DNA of 36,362 bases from JBFAPK01 sp040676675 (GTDB lineage: Bacteria > Actinomycetota > Actinomycetes > Mycobacteriales > Micromonosporaceae). This document shows, piece by piece, positions 7,461 through 15,685 of this stretch. A program made the translations under genes and the position numbers. Below the pieces are notes generated by a model, which did not search any database, was not told the DNA's origin, and saw only the letters and a list, made by a program, of their open reading frames with translations. Where the stretch lies: contig NZ_JBFAPK010000059.1 in the NCBI RefSeq assembly GCF_040676675.1, positions 1-36,362 of the forward strand, given 5' to 3'. Position 1 is the first letter of the stretch, and every line of letters begins with the position of its first letter.

Positions 7461-8852
7461 GTGGCGCAACCCGGAACGCCGCGGGTCGGCACGGCGGGCA
7501 CCGCCGTACGCCAGGCCAGCCTGCGGGAACACAACCTGGCCCTGGTACTGCGGCACATCGCCGGTGCCACGCGCCCCCCGTCCCGCGCCGACCTGGCCAC
7601 CGCCACCGGCCTGACCCGGGCCACCGTCTCCGCGCTCGTCGACGACCTGATCGGCGGGCGCCTGCTCGCCGAGGTCGACCCGACCCCGCGCACCGGCGCC
7701 GGCCGTCCCGCGCTCGGGCTGGTGCTCTCCCCCGCCGGGCCGGCCGGACTCGGACTGGAGATCAACGTCGACTACCTGGCCGCCCGCGTGCTCGACCTCA
7801 CCGGCGCGGTACGCCACCGCGAGGTGCACCGCGCCGACCTGCGGCCGCTCCCCGCGACCGAGGTGCTGGACCGGGTCGCCGAGCTGGCCGCCGCCGCCCG
7901 CGCGGCGGCGCGGCGCCAGGGGCTGCCGCTCGCCGGGGCGGCGCTGGCCGTGCCGGGGCTGGTCACCCCGGCCGGCGTCGTCCGGCTCGCGCCGAACCTG
8001 GGCTGGCGCGACGTGGACGCGGCCGCCGCGCTCGGCGCGCACCCCGCCCTGGCCGGCGTGCCGGTGGCGGTGGAGAACGAGGCGAACCTGGCCGCCCTCG
8101 GCGAGCTGCACACCAACGCCACCGGGCCGGCGACCTTCCTCTACATCTCCGGCGAGGTCGGCATCGGCGCGGGGATCGTGCTGCACGGAGCGCTGTTCCG
8201 GGGCGCCCGGGGCTGGAGCGGCGAACTCGGCCACGTCCCGGTGCACCCCCGGGGTCGGCCCTGCCGCTGCGGCGCCCGGGGCTGCCTGGAGCAGTACGCC
8301 GGGCAGGAGGCGATCCTGCGCGCCGCCGGCCTGACCGGCCCCGGGCCACGCGCCGCCGGCCTGACCGGCCCCGGGCCACGCGCCGCCGAACCGAGCGGCC
8401 CCGGGCCACGCGCCGCCGGACCGAGCGGTGCCGGGCCACGCGCCGCCGGGGCCCGGCCCGCGCTCGGCGTACCGGCCGAGGGGGTGGCGCGCCTGGCCGA
8501 ACTGGCCGAGGCCGGTGACCCCGCCGCCCTCGGGGCACTCGCCGAGGCGGCCGGCGCGCTCGGGGTGGCGGTCGCCGGCGTACTCAACCTGCTCGACCTG
8601 GAGACCGTCGTGCTCGGCGGCGTCTACGCGCCGCTGGCCCGCTGGCTCTGCCCGCCGGTCGAGGCCGAGATCCGCCGCCGGGTGCTGACGGCCGCGTGGT
8701 CCCCGGTGGCCGTACGCCCGTCGCTGCTGGGCGCGGACGCCGCGGCCACCGGCGCGGCCGGCTCGGTGGTCCGCGCCGTGCTGGCGGAGCCCGCCCGCTG
8801 GCTCGCGACGGCGGGCGGCGGCGCCCCCGGGCGCGGCGCGGCGGCCGGCTGA
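7461..8852 (+). CDS. ROK-family transcriptional repressor (XylR-like)
   Basis: An N-terminal winged helix-turn-helix (about 18-75, SRADLATATGLTRATVSALVDDLI) precedes a ROK sugar-kinase-like domain. VENEANLAALGEL is the ROK signature region, and the zinc motif is CRCGARGCLEQYA with an upstream His in GELGHVPVH. Divergence from xylA makes it the likely xylose-responsive repressor of xylAB. A 10-residue motif (RAAGLTGPGP and variants) is repeated about 4.4 times directly after the zinc motif, in a place where relatives have only a short linker. The start is a GTG at 7461 without a strong ribosome-binding site. The length of 463 residues exceeds the usual 380-410, largely because of the repeat and an Ala/Gly-rich C-terminal tail. 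Confidence 0.9.
   Translation: MAQPGTPRVGTAGTAVRQASLREHNLALVLRHIAGATRPPSRADLATATGLTRATVSALVDDLIGGRLLAEVDPTPRTGAGRPALGLVLSPAGPAGLGLEINVDYLAARVLDLTGAVRHREVHRADLRPLPATEVLDRVAELAAAARAAARRQGLPLAGAALAVPGLVTPAGVVRLAPNLGWRDVDAAAALGAHPALAGVPVAVENEANLAALGELHTNATGPATFLYISGEVGIGAGIVLHGALFRGARGWSGELGHVPVHPRGRPCRCGARGCLEQYAGQEAILRAAGLTGPGPRAAGLTGPGPRAAEPSGPGPRAAGPSGAGPRAAGARPALGVPAEGVARLAELAEAGDPAALGALAEAAGALGVAVAGVLNLLDLETVVLGGVYAPLARWLCPPVEAEIRRRVLTAAWSPVAVRPSLLGADAAATGAAGSVVRAVLAEPARWLATAGGGAPGRGAAAG
8319..8450 (+). repeat. 30-bp in-frame tandem repeat inside the ROK gene
   Basis: Units start at 8319, 8349, 8379 and 8409, with a partial fifth at 8439. Each encodes RAA(G/E)(L/P)(T/S)G(P/A)GP. The first two copies are identical at the protein level and nearly so in DNA; the later ones have drifted. 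This suggests recent slippage expansion in an exposed loop. Confidence 0.85.
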
Positions 8853-8856
8853 GCGA

Positions 8857-8878
8857 CCCGCGGGCACCCGACCGCGGG
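8857..8878. terminator. Short hairpin between convergent ROK and MarR genes
   Basis: A 7-bp inverted repeat (CCCGCGG at 8857-8863 with CCGCGGG at 8872-8878) fills the 29-base gap between two converging stop codons. It may end transcription from both sides. Confidence 0.45.
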
Positions 8879-8881
8879 CGC

Positions 8882-9379
8882 TCAGGCGGAGCGGACCGCG
8901 TCGCCCTCCCCCGCCACCTGGTCGGCCAGCTCGGCGCGCAGTGCCGCGTCGAACTCCCAGAGCCCGCGCAGCAACGCCCGCCGGCCGGTGACGCTCATCC
9001 GATCCAGCACGGTCGCGAGCCGTTCCCGCCGGTACCCGCGCAGCTCGTCCAGGAGCGCCTGGCCGGCGCCGGTGAGGTGCAGCGCGATCTCCCGCCGGTC
9101 GTGCTGGCCCGGTTCGCGTTCGAGGACGCCGGCGGCGACCAGGCGGTCGCAGAGCCGGCTGGCGGAGGAGAGCAGCATGCCGAGGCTGGCGGCGAGGCCG
9201 CGCAGGTTTATCCCGTCGCGCTCGTCCACCACCATGAGCGCGCGGAGCTGGGATGCCGACAGCTGCGAGCTGATCCGCTCGCGCGAGGCGTCCCAGACCG
9301 ACAACAACGAACCCGCGGCGGTCTCGACCGACGCGGGAAACTGCGATTCCGACCCGCCCGGATCGGGGTATGTGCTCAT
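8882..9379 (-). CDS. MarR-family transcriptional regulator
   Basis: This 165-residue protein has the MarR layout: N-terminal dimerisation helix, recognition region LRGLAASLGMLLSSASRLCDRLVAAGVL (first half of the motif LRGLAASLGMLL), then a wing with QHDRREIAL and a C-terminal helix pair. Such proteins usually repress their own and a neighbouring gene until a ligand binds. The ATG at 9379 starts MSTYPDPGG; the frame continues open far upstream, but this start fits the family length. It is divergent from the phosphatase gene with 54 bases between starts, so that gene is the obvious candidate target. A small palindrome lies in the gap. Confidence 0.85.
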   Translation of the reverse strand: MSTYPDPGGSESQFPASVETAAGSLLSVWDASRERISSQLSASQLRALMVVDERDGINLRGLAASLGMLLSSASRLCDRLVAAGVLEREPGQHDRREIALHLTGAGQALLDELRGYRRERLATVLDRMSVTGRRALLRGLWEFDAALRAELADQVAGEGDAVRSA

Positions 9380-9386
9380 GGTGGGC

Positions 9387-9401
9387 CCGAGAATACCTCG
9401 G
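9387..9401. promoter_or_regulatory. Candidate MarR operator
   Basis: CCGAGAATACCTCGG is a 5-bp-arm palindrome with a 5-base centre, directly upstream of the marR start and in the shared promoter gap. MarR proteins bind palindromes of about this size. It is a weak call based on position. Confidence 0.35.
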
Positions 9402-9433
9402 CCTAGCTGCAACGATAGACAGGTGAGGAGGCG

Positions 9434-10564
9434 ATGATGCCGGACCGGCTGACCGGGATACGGCAGATCCTGGCAGACGCGCCAGCGGACGCTCTCGTCG
9501 AGCGTTTCGCCGAAGAACTCGACAAACAGTATGGGATTGCCGATACCAACCTGCTTCAGGTCGATTACCGACTCTCCGCCCTGCTGTCGCTGCGGGACGG
9601 CGCGGCACGTACCGCGCCCGGCGACCCCGCCTGGCGCTGCTTCGACCACCAGGCCGAGGTGGTGCAGGAGGATGTGACGTATCTCCCGGTCACCATGCGC
9701 GGCGAGCGGATCGGGGTGCTGCGCCTGGCGCCGGTCGGCGACGACCCCCAGCTGCGGCACGAGCTGGCCGGGGCCGCCACGCTGCTCGCCCACGAACTGG
9801 CGGCGGTACGGCCCGGGACGGACCGGTACGCGGTGGCGGCCCGGACCCGGCCGCTCACCCTCGCCGCCGAGATGCAGTGGGAGCTGCTGCCCGGGCGCAG
9901 CCACGAGGGCCCCTCGTTCAGCCTCGCCGGTCAGCTCGAACCGGCGTACGCGGTCCGCGGCGACGGCTTCGACTGGGCCGACGACGGCGACCGGCTCTGG
10001 CTCTGCGTCGTCAACGGCAGCGGCGAGGGGGTCAACGCCTCCATGCTGACCTCCCTGGCCATCAACGCGCTGCGCAACGCCCGGCGGGGCGGGCTGGAGC
10101 TGGCCGACCAGGCGGCCCTCGCCGACCAGGCCATCTACGCGTACCACGGGGGCAGCCAGCACCTCGCCGCGCTCCTGCTGCAGCTGGACCTGCACACGGG
10201 CCGGGCGACCGTGGTGGACGCCGGCTCGCCCCGGCTGATGCTGCTGCGCGGCGGCGAGGTGATCGAACAGCCGCTGACCGAACAGTTCCCGCTCGGCATG
10301 TTCGACGGCACGATCTACCAGCCGCAGCACTTCGACCTGCGCCCCTCGGACCGGTTGCTGCTGGTCAGCGACGGGGTCTACGACGCGGCCGCGTCGGCCG
10401 GGCGGTACGGCGGCGGCGCGCTCGACCGGTTCGTCCGGCGCATACCGTCGATGGCGCCGCTGGAGGTGGTCCGCTCGCTCCTCGGCGACCTGCGCGCGTT
10501 CGTCGGCAGCGACCTGGTCGACGACGCGGTCGTGGTCTGCCTGGACTGGACCGGCCCGGCCTGA
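9434..10564 (+). CDS. SpoIIE-type (PP2C) serine phosphatase with N-terminal sensor-like domain
   Basis: Residues about 1-140 resemble a small GAF-like sensor region. Residues about 150-372 form a SpoIIE/RsbU-type phosphatase, the class that usually dephosphorylates anti-sigma-factor antagonists. Visible motifs are EMQWELLPG, RGDGFDW (for the usual GGDxYD), LLLVSDGVYDA and LVDDAVVVCLDW. The motif normally read as GD(V/G)xGxG appears as VVNGSGEG, so one metal-binding Asp seems to be Asn. The start ATG at 9434 follows GAGGAG closely; a second ATG at 9437 is also possible. No anti-sigma factor or antagonist gene lies beside it. The divergent MarR gene may control it. Confidence 0.8.
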   Translation: MMPDRLTGIRQILADAPADALVERFAEELDKQYGIADTNLLQVDYRLSALLSLRDGAARTAPGDPAWRCFDHQAEVVQEDVTYLPVTMRGERIGVLRLAPVGDDPQLRHELAGAATLLAHELAAVRPGTDRYAVAARTRPLTLAAEMQWELLPGRSHEGPSFSLAGQLEPAYAVRGDGFDWADDGDRLWLCVVNGSGEGVNASMLTSLAINALRNARRGGLELADQAALADQAIYAYHGGSQHLAALLLQLDLHTGRATVVDAGSPRLMLLRGGEVIEQPLTEQFPLGMFDGTIYQPQHFDLRPSDRLLLVSDGVYDAAASAGRYGGGALDRFVRRIPSMAPLEVVRSLLGDLRAFVGSDLVDDAVVVCLDWTGPA

Positions 10565-10577
10565 GTCGTGTCCCGAG

Positions 10578-10606
10578 GCGGGTCGGGCGATCCCGGCGAG
10601 ACCCGC
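10578..10606. terminator. Hairpin between convergent phosphatase and sugar-transferase genes
   Basis: GCGGGTC (10578-10584) and GACCCGC (10600-10606) form a 7-bp stem, with a nested CGGG/CCCG pair in the loop. It fills the 43-base gap between two converging genes. Confidence 0.5.
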
Positions 10607-10607
10607 G

Positions 10608-12092
10608 TCAGTACGCGCCGCGGCTGCCGATCACCGCACCGAAGGTCTTCCAGAGGATGGTCAGATCGGTGGCCAGCGACCAGTTCTCCACGTAGTAGAG
10701 GTCGAGCCGGATGCCGTCCTCCCAGCTCAGGTCGGACCGGCCGCTGACCTGCCAGAGGCCGGTCATGCCGGGCTTGACCAGCAGCCGGCGGGCCACGTCG
10801 CCGTCGTACCGGGCGACCTCGGAGGGGAGCGGCGGGCGCGGGCCCACCAGGCTCATGTTGCCGAAGAGGACGTTGGCGAGCTGCGGCAGCTCGTCCAGCG
10901 ACCACTTGCGCAGGAACCGGCCCACCCGGGTCACCCGGGGATCCTGGCGCATCTTGAAGAGCAGCCCGTCGGTCTCGTTCTTCGACGCCAGCTCGGCGAG
11001 CATGGCGTCGGCGTTGACGACCATCGTGCGGAACTTGTAGACGCCGAACTCACGGCCGCCCTGCCCGACCCGGATCTGCCGGAAGATGACCGGCCCCCGG
11101 CTGTCGAGCTTGATCGCGATGGCGATCACCGCCAGCGCCGGCAGCGCCAGGGCCAGCCCCGCGAAGGAGACCGCGCGGTCGACGAAGCCCTTGACGAACT
11201 TGCGCAGCCCCCGGAACTCGGGGGCCTCCACGTGGATGAGCGGCAGCCCGGCCACCGGGCGCGTGTGGATCCGGGGGCCCGCCACGTCGGTCAGCGCCGG
11301 GGCCACCACGAGGTCGACGCCGGTCCCCTCCAGCTGCCAGCCGAGCCGCCGCAGCCGGGTGGCGGTCAGCTCGCCGGAGGCGGTCACCGCGACCGTGTCC
11401 GCCCCGATGATGGCCGCCGCCTCGGGGATCCGCCGGAACGAGCCGACCACCGGCACGTCGCCGAGCCGCTGGGGTACCGGGGCGAGCAGGGCGTCCGGGA
11501 TGCAGGCCCCGACCACCTGGTAACCGGCGTACGGCTCGCGGCGCAGCGTGTGCACCAGCTCCAGTACGTGCGCCGTGTCGCCCACCGCCAGCACCCGGCG
11601 GGACCAGCCACCGCCCCGGGCCCGGGCGGCGTGCAGCCGCTTGCGGGCCGCGAAGCGCGCCGCGACCAGCCCCACCGTGCCGGCGGCGAAGGAGATGCCG
11701 AGGAATCCTCGCGAGACGCCGACGTCCGCGATGTAGCCGACGATCGCGATGGTCCCGGCCAGCCGCAGGCTACCGGTGGTGACCCGGCGGTACTCGTCGG
11801 CGCCGACGCCGAGCACCCGGTCGTCGTAGCAGCGCTGCACCTTCAGCGAGAGCAGCCAGACGAGGACCAGACCGGGCGCGACCAGCGCGTACGGGATCTC
11901 GGAGCCGCGCGCCTCGTCCCCGCCGAACCGGGCGAGGTAGCCGCCGAAAACCGCCAGACCGAGGATCGTGGTGTCGAGCACGACGAGGGCCCGGATGTAC
12001 GCGCGCTGCCGTGACCTGGGCGGGATGGCGGTGGCGCTCGCGGCGGCGTCCGAGGACATCGACACGGAGTTCGACAACGTCGCAGTTGTCAC
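10608..12092 (-). CDS. Polyprenyl-phosphate sugar-1-phosphate transferase (WbaP/CpsE type)
   Basis: The enzyme starts exopolysaccharide or glycolipid building by moving a sugar phosphate onto a membrane polyprenyl phosphate. There are four to five N-terminal membrane helices (about 35-150) and a CoA-binding-like middle domain (RRVLAVGDTAHV onwards). A further hydrophobic helix (FAGLALALPALAVIAIAIKL) leads into the catalytic domain, with VYKFRTMVVNADAM, DELPQLANVLFGNMSLVGPR and VKPGMTGLWQVSGRSD. An open frame extends to 12182, but GGGGAGG sits just before the GTG at 12092, so that start (494 residues) is chosen. No other polysaccharide genes are adjacent; the sugar is unknown. Confidence 0.92.
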   Translation of the reverse strand: MTTATLSNSVSMSSDAAASATAIPPRSRQRAYIRALVVLDTTILGLAVFGGYLARFGGDEARGSEIPYALVAPGLVLVWLLSLKVQRCYDDRVLGVGADEYRRVTTGSLRLAGTIAIVGYIADVGVSRGFLGISFAAGTVGLVAARFAARKRLHAARARGGGWSRRVLAVGDTAHVLELVHTLRREPYAGYQVVGACIPDALLAPVPQRLGDVPVVGSFRRIPEAAAIIGADTVAVTASGELTATRLRRLGWQLEGTGVDLVVAPALTDVAGPRIHTRPVAGLPLIHVEAPEFRGLRKFVKGFVDRAVSFAGLALALPALAVIAIAIKLDSRGPVIFRQIRVGQGGREFGVYKFRTMVVNADAMLAELASKNETDGLLFKMRQDPRVTRVGRFLRKWSLDELPQLANVLFGNMSLVGPRPPLPSEVARYDGDVARRLLVKPGMTGLWQVSGRSDLSWEDGIRLDLYYVENWSLATDLTILWKTFGAVIGSRGAY

Positions 12093-12357
12093 CGGCCCCT
12101 CCCCACTCCCCTGGCCATGCCCGAACCCGCAGGTCAGACCCGTTAGGAGGGTGGCGGCGTCGGGCACCCCCGACATCCTCACCCAGCGGGTCGACTACAG
12201 AGAGCTTTGGACAGATTACTGTCAAAAATCGGGGATGCGCACCAACCCCACTTGTCAATCGCCGATCGTCCCTGGTGACGGCGCGGAGACCGGGGAACGC
12301 GAGCCTGGGCGCGGGAGCCGGGAACGGGGTACGGCGGCGCGGGAGCCGGGAACGGGA

Positions 12358-12390
12358 CCGGGGCGGGGCGCTCGCGGCGCCCCGCCCCGG
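12358..12390 (-). terminator. Terminator after the VWA gene
   Basis: A perfect 14-bp GC-only stem (12358-12371 with 12377-12390) encloses the 5-base loop TCGCG, 23 bases past the stop of the minus-strand VWA gene. Just beyond it lie two 18-bp direct repeats (12311-12328 and 12339-12356, GCGGGAGCCGGGAACGGG). Confidence 0.7.
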
Positions 12391-12412
12391 CGGGTCGGAT
12401 CGGTCGGTCCGG

Positions 12413-14170
12413 TCAGCGGACGGTGGTCGGACGCAGCGCGATCGCCTTCAGGAAGATGTCACCGATCTTGGCGGGGTCCTCGGCGACGAACGCGCCGCCG
12501 CCGGTGACCTTGGTGATCGCCTCCATCTCGGCCCGGCTGACCCCGGTACCGATGCCGACGAAGATCACCTGGATCGGGCGCTCCGGGTCGAGCAGCTTCT
12601 TCAACTCGGCGAGGAGCTTGGCCTGGTTGATGCCGCTGGCGTTGTCGTTCTGCCCGTCGGTCATCAGCACGATCGAGTTGACCCGCCCCGGCTCCCAGCC
12701 GTCCTGCACCCGCTTGTACGCCGCCAGCACCGTGTCGTAGAGACCGGTGTTGCCGTTGGTCTTCGGCACCACGGTACGCAGCGCGGCGAGCGTCGGGTCC
12801 CGCTGCGTGGTGAGCGGCCCGATCGGGACCATCTCCCGCCAGTCCTGCCCGCCCACGAGATCCGTGGAGAAGGTCCAGAAGCCCAGCGACCACGAGTCGT
12901 CCAGCAGGCTGAGTCCCTTGGTGGCCGCCGCCACCGTCACCTGCTCGCGGGTGGCGTTGCCCGCCGTCGGCACCTTCTCCTTCATCGAACCGGAGACGTC
13001 GATGACCGCGAGCATCCGCCCCGGCTGGGTGACCGCCGTCCAGGTGGAGAGCGCCCGGTCCACCGCGTTCGGGTCGAGGCCGCCGGCCGCGGTACCGCCA
13101 CCCGGGTTCGGCGCGGCGCTGGTCGGCGCCGGACCGGCCGGGCTCGGCGCACCCTGCGGGGCGGCGAAGCCCTCGCCCCAGGTCCCGTCCGCCGCCCGCA
13201 GCCCCTGGCGCGCCAGGGCGTTACGGAAGCCGCCCGTCTTCTTGAGCACGTCGAAGAGCCCCTGCGCCGCCATCGCCTTGGTCGGCTCGACACCCGGCAT
13301 CACCGAGTACGGGTAGTCCAGCGGCAGCGGCGCCGGGTCGAGGTAGAGCGCGGCCAGCGGGATCGGCGGCTTCTTCGCGTTGTACGCGATCACGTCCTCC
13401 TCGGAGAGCGACGCGGCGCCGAGCCCGGAGGCGATCGAGGCCGGATCCGTCGACCGGGGGAACTTGGCGATCAGGTCGTCCCGCAGCGCCGAGCGTCCCG
13501 TCGCGAGCGCGCGCAGCGCCGCGGTGGTCGCCTTTGCGGCGTCGGCCCCGGCCGCGCTCGCGGCGGAGCCGAGCGCCAGCAGCCCGGAGAGCCCCGCCGC
13601 GTCCCGGGTCGGCTCGACGATGCCGGTACGGAGCTTGCTGTTGGTCGCCACCTGCTGCAACAGGTCGTTCCAGCCGAGCTTGCGGTTCGGCCAGCCCAGC
13701 GCGCTCGCCGCGACCGGCTCCGGTACCGCCAGCACCACGGGGCTGCGGGCGACGGACTCGTTGTTGGTCGGCGCGAAGCCGGTGGCTCCCGCCGTCTTCA
13801 ACCGCAGCAGCCACGTCGAGGAGTCCGGCAGCCAGACGTCCGGGATGACCGAGGCACCGCTGGCCTGCCCGACCCCGGCGAGCGTGACGCCGTGCTGGCT
13901 CGCCAGGTTCGCGGCGACGTCGACCGGCTCCGTGCTGGAGACCTCAACCGCGACGCAGATGCCCTCGACGGCCGCGCCGTCCTCCGTCCACTTGTTCGCG
14001 GAGGTCTGCACGGCCGGCGCTATCTCCGGCGCGGCGGCAACGTTCAATGCGATGCGGCCGGAGCAGGACGGGCCAGACAACTGCTGGTACCCGTACCACC
14101 CGCCGGCGGCGACAACGATAAGCGCCATCGCTCCAGCGACGGCGCCTAATCCGCGAATCCTTGGATGCAT
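12413..14170 (-). CDS. Membrane-anchored substrate-binding plus VWA domain protein
   Basis: One N-terminal membrane helix (GAVAGAMALIVVAAGGWYGY, about 7-28) anchors an extracytoplasmic protein of 585 residues. Residues about 40-290 look like a periplasmic solute-binding fold. A Pro/Ala/Gly-rich linker follows at about 335-370, then a von Willebrand A domain with MIDAS DVSGSM (Asp391, Ser393, Ser395), TGLYD for the middle threonine and LMTDGQND for the last Asp. This domain pairing is known in actinobacteria, but I know of no established function. The ATG at 14170 is chosen; the GTG at 14188 would add six residues, and neither has a good ribosome-binding site. No ABC transporter genes lie nearby. 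Confidence 0.85.
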   Translation of the reverse strand: MHPRIRGLGAVAGAMALIVVAAGGWYGYQQLSGPSCSGRIALNVAAAPEIAPAVQTSANKWTEDGAAVEGICVAVEVSSTEPVDVAANLASQHGVTLAGVGQASGASVIPDVWLPDSSTWLLRLKTAGATGFAPTNNESVARSPVVLAVPEPVAASALGWPNRKLGWNDLLQQVATNSKLRTGIVEPTRDAAGLSGLLALGSAASAAGADAAKATTAALRALATGRSALRDDLIAKFPRSTDPASIASGLGAASLSEEDVIAYNAKKPPIPLAALYLDPAPLPLDYPYSVMPGVEPTKAMAAQGLFDVLKKTGGFRNALARQGLRAADGTWGEGFAAPQGAPSPAGPAPTSAAPNPGGGTAAGGLDPNAVDRALSTWTAVTQPGRMLAVIDVSGSMKEKVPTAGNATREQVTVAAATKGLSLLDDSWSLGFWTFSTDLVGGQDWREMVPIGPLTTQRDPTLAALRTVVPKTNGNTGLYDTVLAAYKRVQDGWEPGRVNSIVLMTDGQNDNASGINQAKLLAELKKLLDPERPIQVIFVGIGTGVSRAEMEAITKVTGGGAFVAEDPAKIGDIFLKAIALRPTTVR

Positions 14171-14458
14171 ACGATGGCGGCCTGACACGGAGACTATCTT
14201 GCGTATCTCTGGCCCCAACTGCCAGGGATGTGCGGGCGGAAATTGGCGGGGAACAGCCCTTTTTCCAAGGCGGATCACCTTGCGTGATCAGACGATGGCG
14301 GGATGTCCATAAAATCGCCCCGGAGGCCCGGTTTTCGATGGGACATCGAGCCGAGCGATCACCAATTTTAAGGAAGACCTAAGCCGAGCCGACCCCTCGT
14401 ACGACTGAGGAAACGTTCATTCATCGCCGCTCGCGGTTCCGGATTCGCCGCCGGCCAC

Positions 14459-15499
14459 TCAGGCCAGTACGCACGTCGGGCTCGGCACCTCCACCGGCTC
14501 GCCGACCCGGGCCGGCACCCCGGTGCCCGGGTCCACCTCGAACACCCCGACCGCGTGCGCCCGCTCGTCGGCCACGTAGAGATGCGCGCCGATCAGCGCG
14601 AAGTGCCGCGGCCACTCGCCGCCCGTCTCCACCTCGGTCACGTAGCGCGGCAGCTCGCCGTCGAGCGCGAAGACGCTGAGGGTCCCCACGCCGCGGTTCG
14701 CCACGTACAGGAAGCGCCCGTCGGGGCGTACCGCGATCTCGGAGGGCTGCACGTGCCCGGCCTGCGCGCTCGCCGGTACCCCGCCCAGCTCCCGCAGCCC
14801 ACCGTCGGCCTCCCGGGTGTACGCCAGCACCGTCGCGGACAGCTCCCCCACCACGTAGTAGCGGCGCCCGTCCGGGTGCCGGGCGAGGTGACGCGGCCCG
14901 GTGCCCGGGGGGACCGCCGTACGCCCGGCGGCGCCCCTCGGCCGGCCCGAGGGCCCGTCCAGCGGGTACCGGTAGATCGAGTCGGTGCCCAGATCCACCG
15001 CCAGCAGCACGGAGCCGTCGGCGTCCGGCGACACCAGGTGCGCGTGCGCCCCCTCCTGCCGCTCCGGGTCCGGCCCGTGCCCCTCGTGCACCAGCAGGTC
15101 GCTGCGCTCGCCCAGCATCCCCGCCGAGTCGATCGGGTGCACGCAGACGCTGCCGCTGCCGTAGTTGGCGCTGAACAGCGTGCCGCCGTCCGGGCTCACC
15201 GCCAGGTGGCAGGGGCTCGCGCCGCCGGTCGAGCGCGGGACACCGAGTGGGCTCAGCGTCCCGTCCGGATGCATGGTCCAGGCGCTCACGGTGCCCTCGT
15301 CCAGCTCGTTGACCGCGTAGAGCACGGGCAGCCGCGGGTGCCGGGCCAGGAACGAGGGGGACGGGGTGGGCGCCGCCGCGCCGAGCGGGTCCAGCGCGCC
15401 GGTACGCGGATCCCGCCGGGCCGCCACCACCCCGACGCCACGTCCGCCGCTCTCGGCCGTGTAGCAGCCGAGATAGACGGTCCCCCGACCAGCGCTCAT
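14459..15499 (-). CDS. Lactonase-family beta-propeller protein
   Basis: The 346 residues match the YbhE/3-carboxymuconate-cyclase-like seven-bladed propeller family, one member of which is a 6-phosphogluconolactonase. Repeating blade motifs are visible: FLARHPRLPVLYAVNE, HLAVSPDGGTLFSANYGSG, HLARHPDGRRYYVVGEL, EIAVRPDGRFLYVANRG and HFALIGAHLYVADE. Residues such as GPRHLARHPDG and QPSEIAVRPDG are typical for the family. There is no signal peptide, so it is cytoplasmic. The ATG at 15499 follows GGGAGGG. It is divergent from lutABC, and I see no pentose-phosphate genes around it, so the exact substrate is open. Confidence 0.85.
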   Translation of the reverse strand: MSAGRGTVYLGCYTAESGGRGVGVVAARRDPRTGALDPLGAAAPTPSPSFLARHPRLPVLYAVNELDEGTVSAWTMHPDGTLSPLGVPRSTGGASPCHLAVSPDGGTLFSANYGSGSVCVHPIDSAGMLGERSDLLVHEGHGPDPERQEGAHAHLVSPDADGSVLLAVDLGTDSIYRYPLDGPSGRPRGAAGRTAVPPGTGPRHLARHPDGRRYYVVGELSATVLAYTREADGGLRELGGVPASAQAGHVQPSEIAVRPDGRFLYVANRGVGTLSVFALDGELPRYVTEVETGGEWPRHFALIGAHLYVADERAHAVGVFEVDPGTGVPARVGEPVEVPSPTCVLA

Positions 15500-15635
15500 G
15501 CCGTCCCTCCCGCGCTCGTGCGATCTCCCACCCGATCAAACCAGACCCGGCCCCGCCGCGCCCGCCCTCGCCCCGGTCGGACCGGCCGGCCGGGCCCCGG
15601 TGACATCGGGCACGGCGGCGAAGGTGAAACTTCCC

Positions 15636-15657
15636 TACACTGGCCGGATCACCGGCC
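15636..15657 (+). promoter_or_regulatory. Candidate lut promoter and operator
   Basis: TACACT (15636-15641) is a plausible -10 box 45 bases before lutA. It is followed at once by the palindrome GGCCGG-ATCA-CCGGCC (15642-15657), which could bind a repressor. No -35 box is clear and no lactate regulator is encoded beside it. Confidence 0.35.
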
Positions 15658-15685
15658 CGTGAACCGGTGGGGGAGGTGCAGAGGC

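Noticed and set aside
8319..8450. CRISPR-like array
   Set aside because: The repeats are contiguous, in frame and without spacers; they encode part of the ROK protein.
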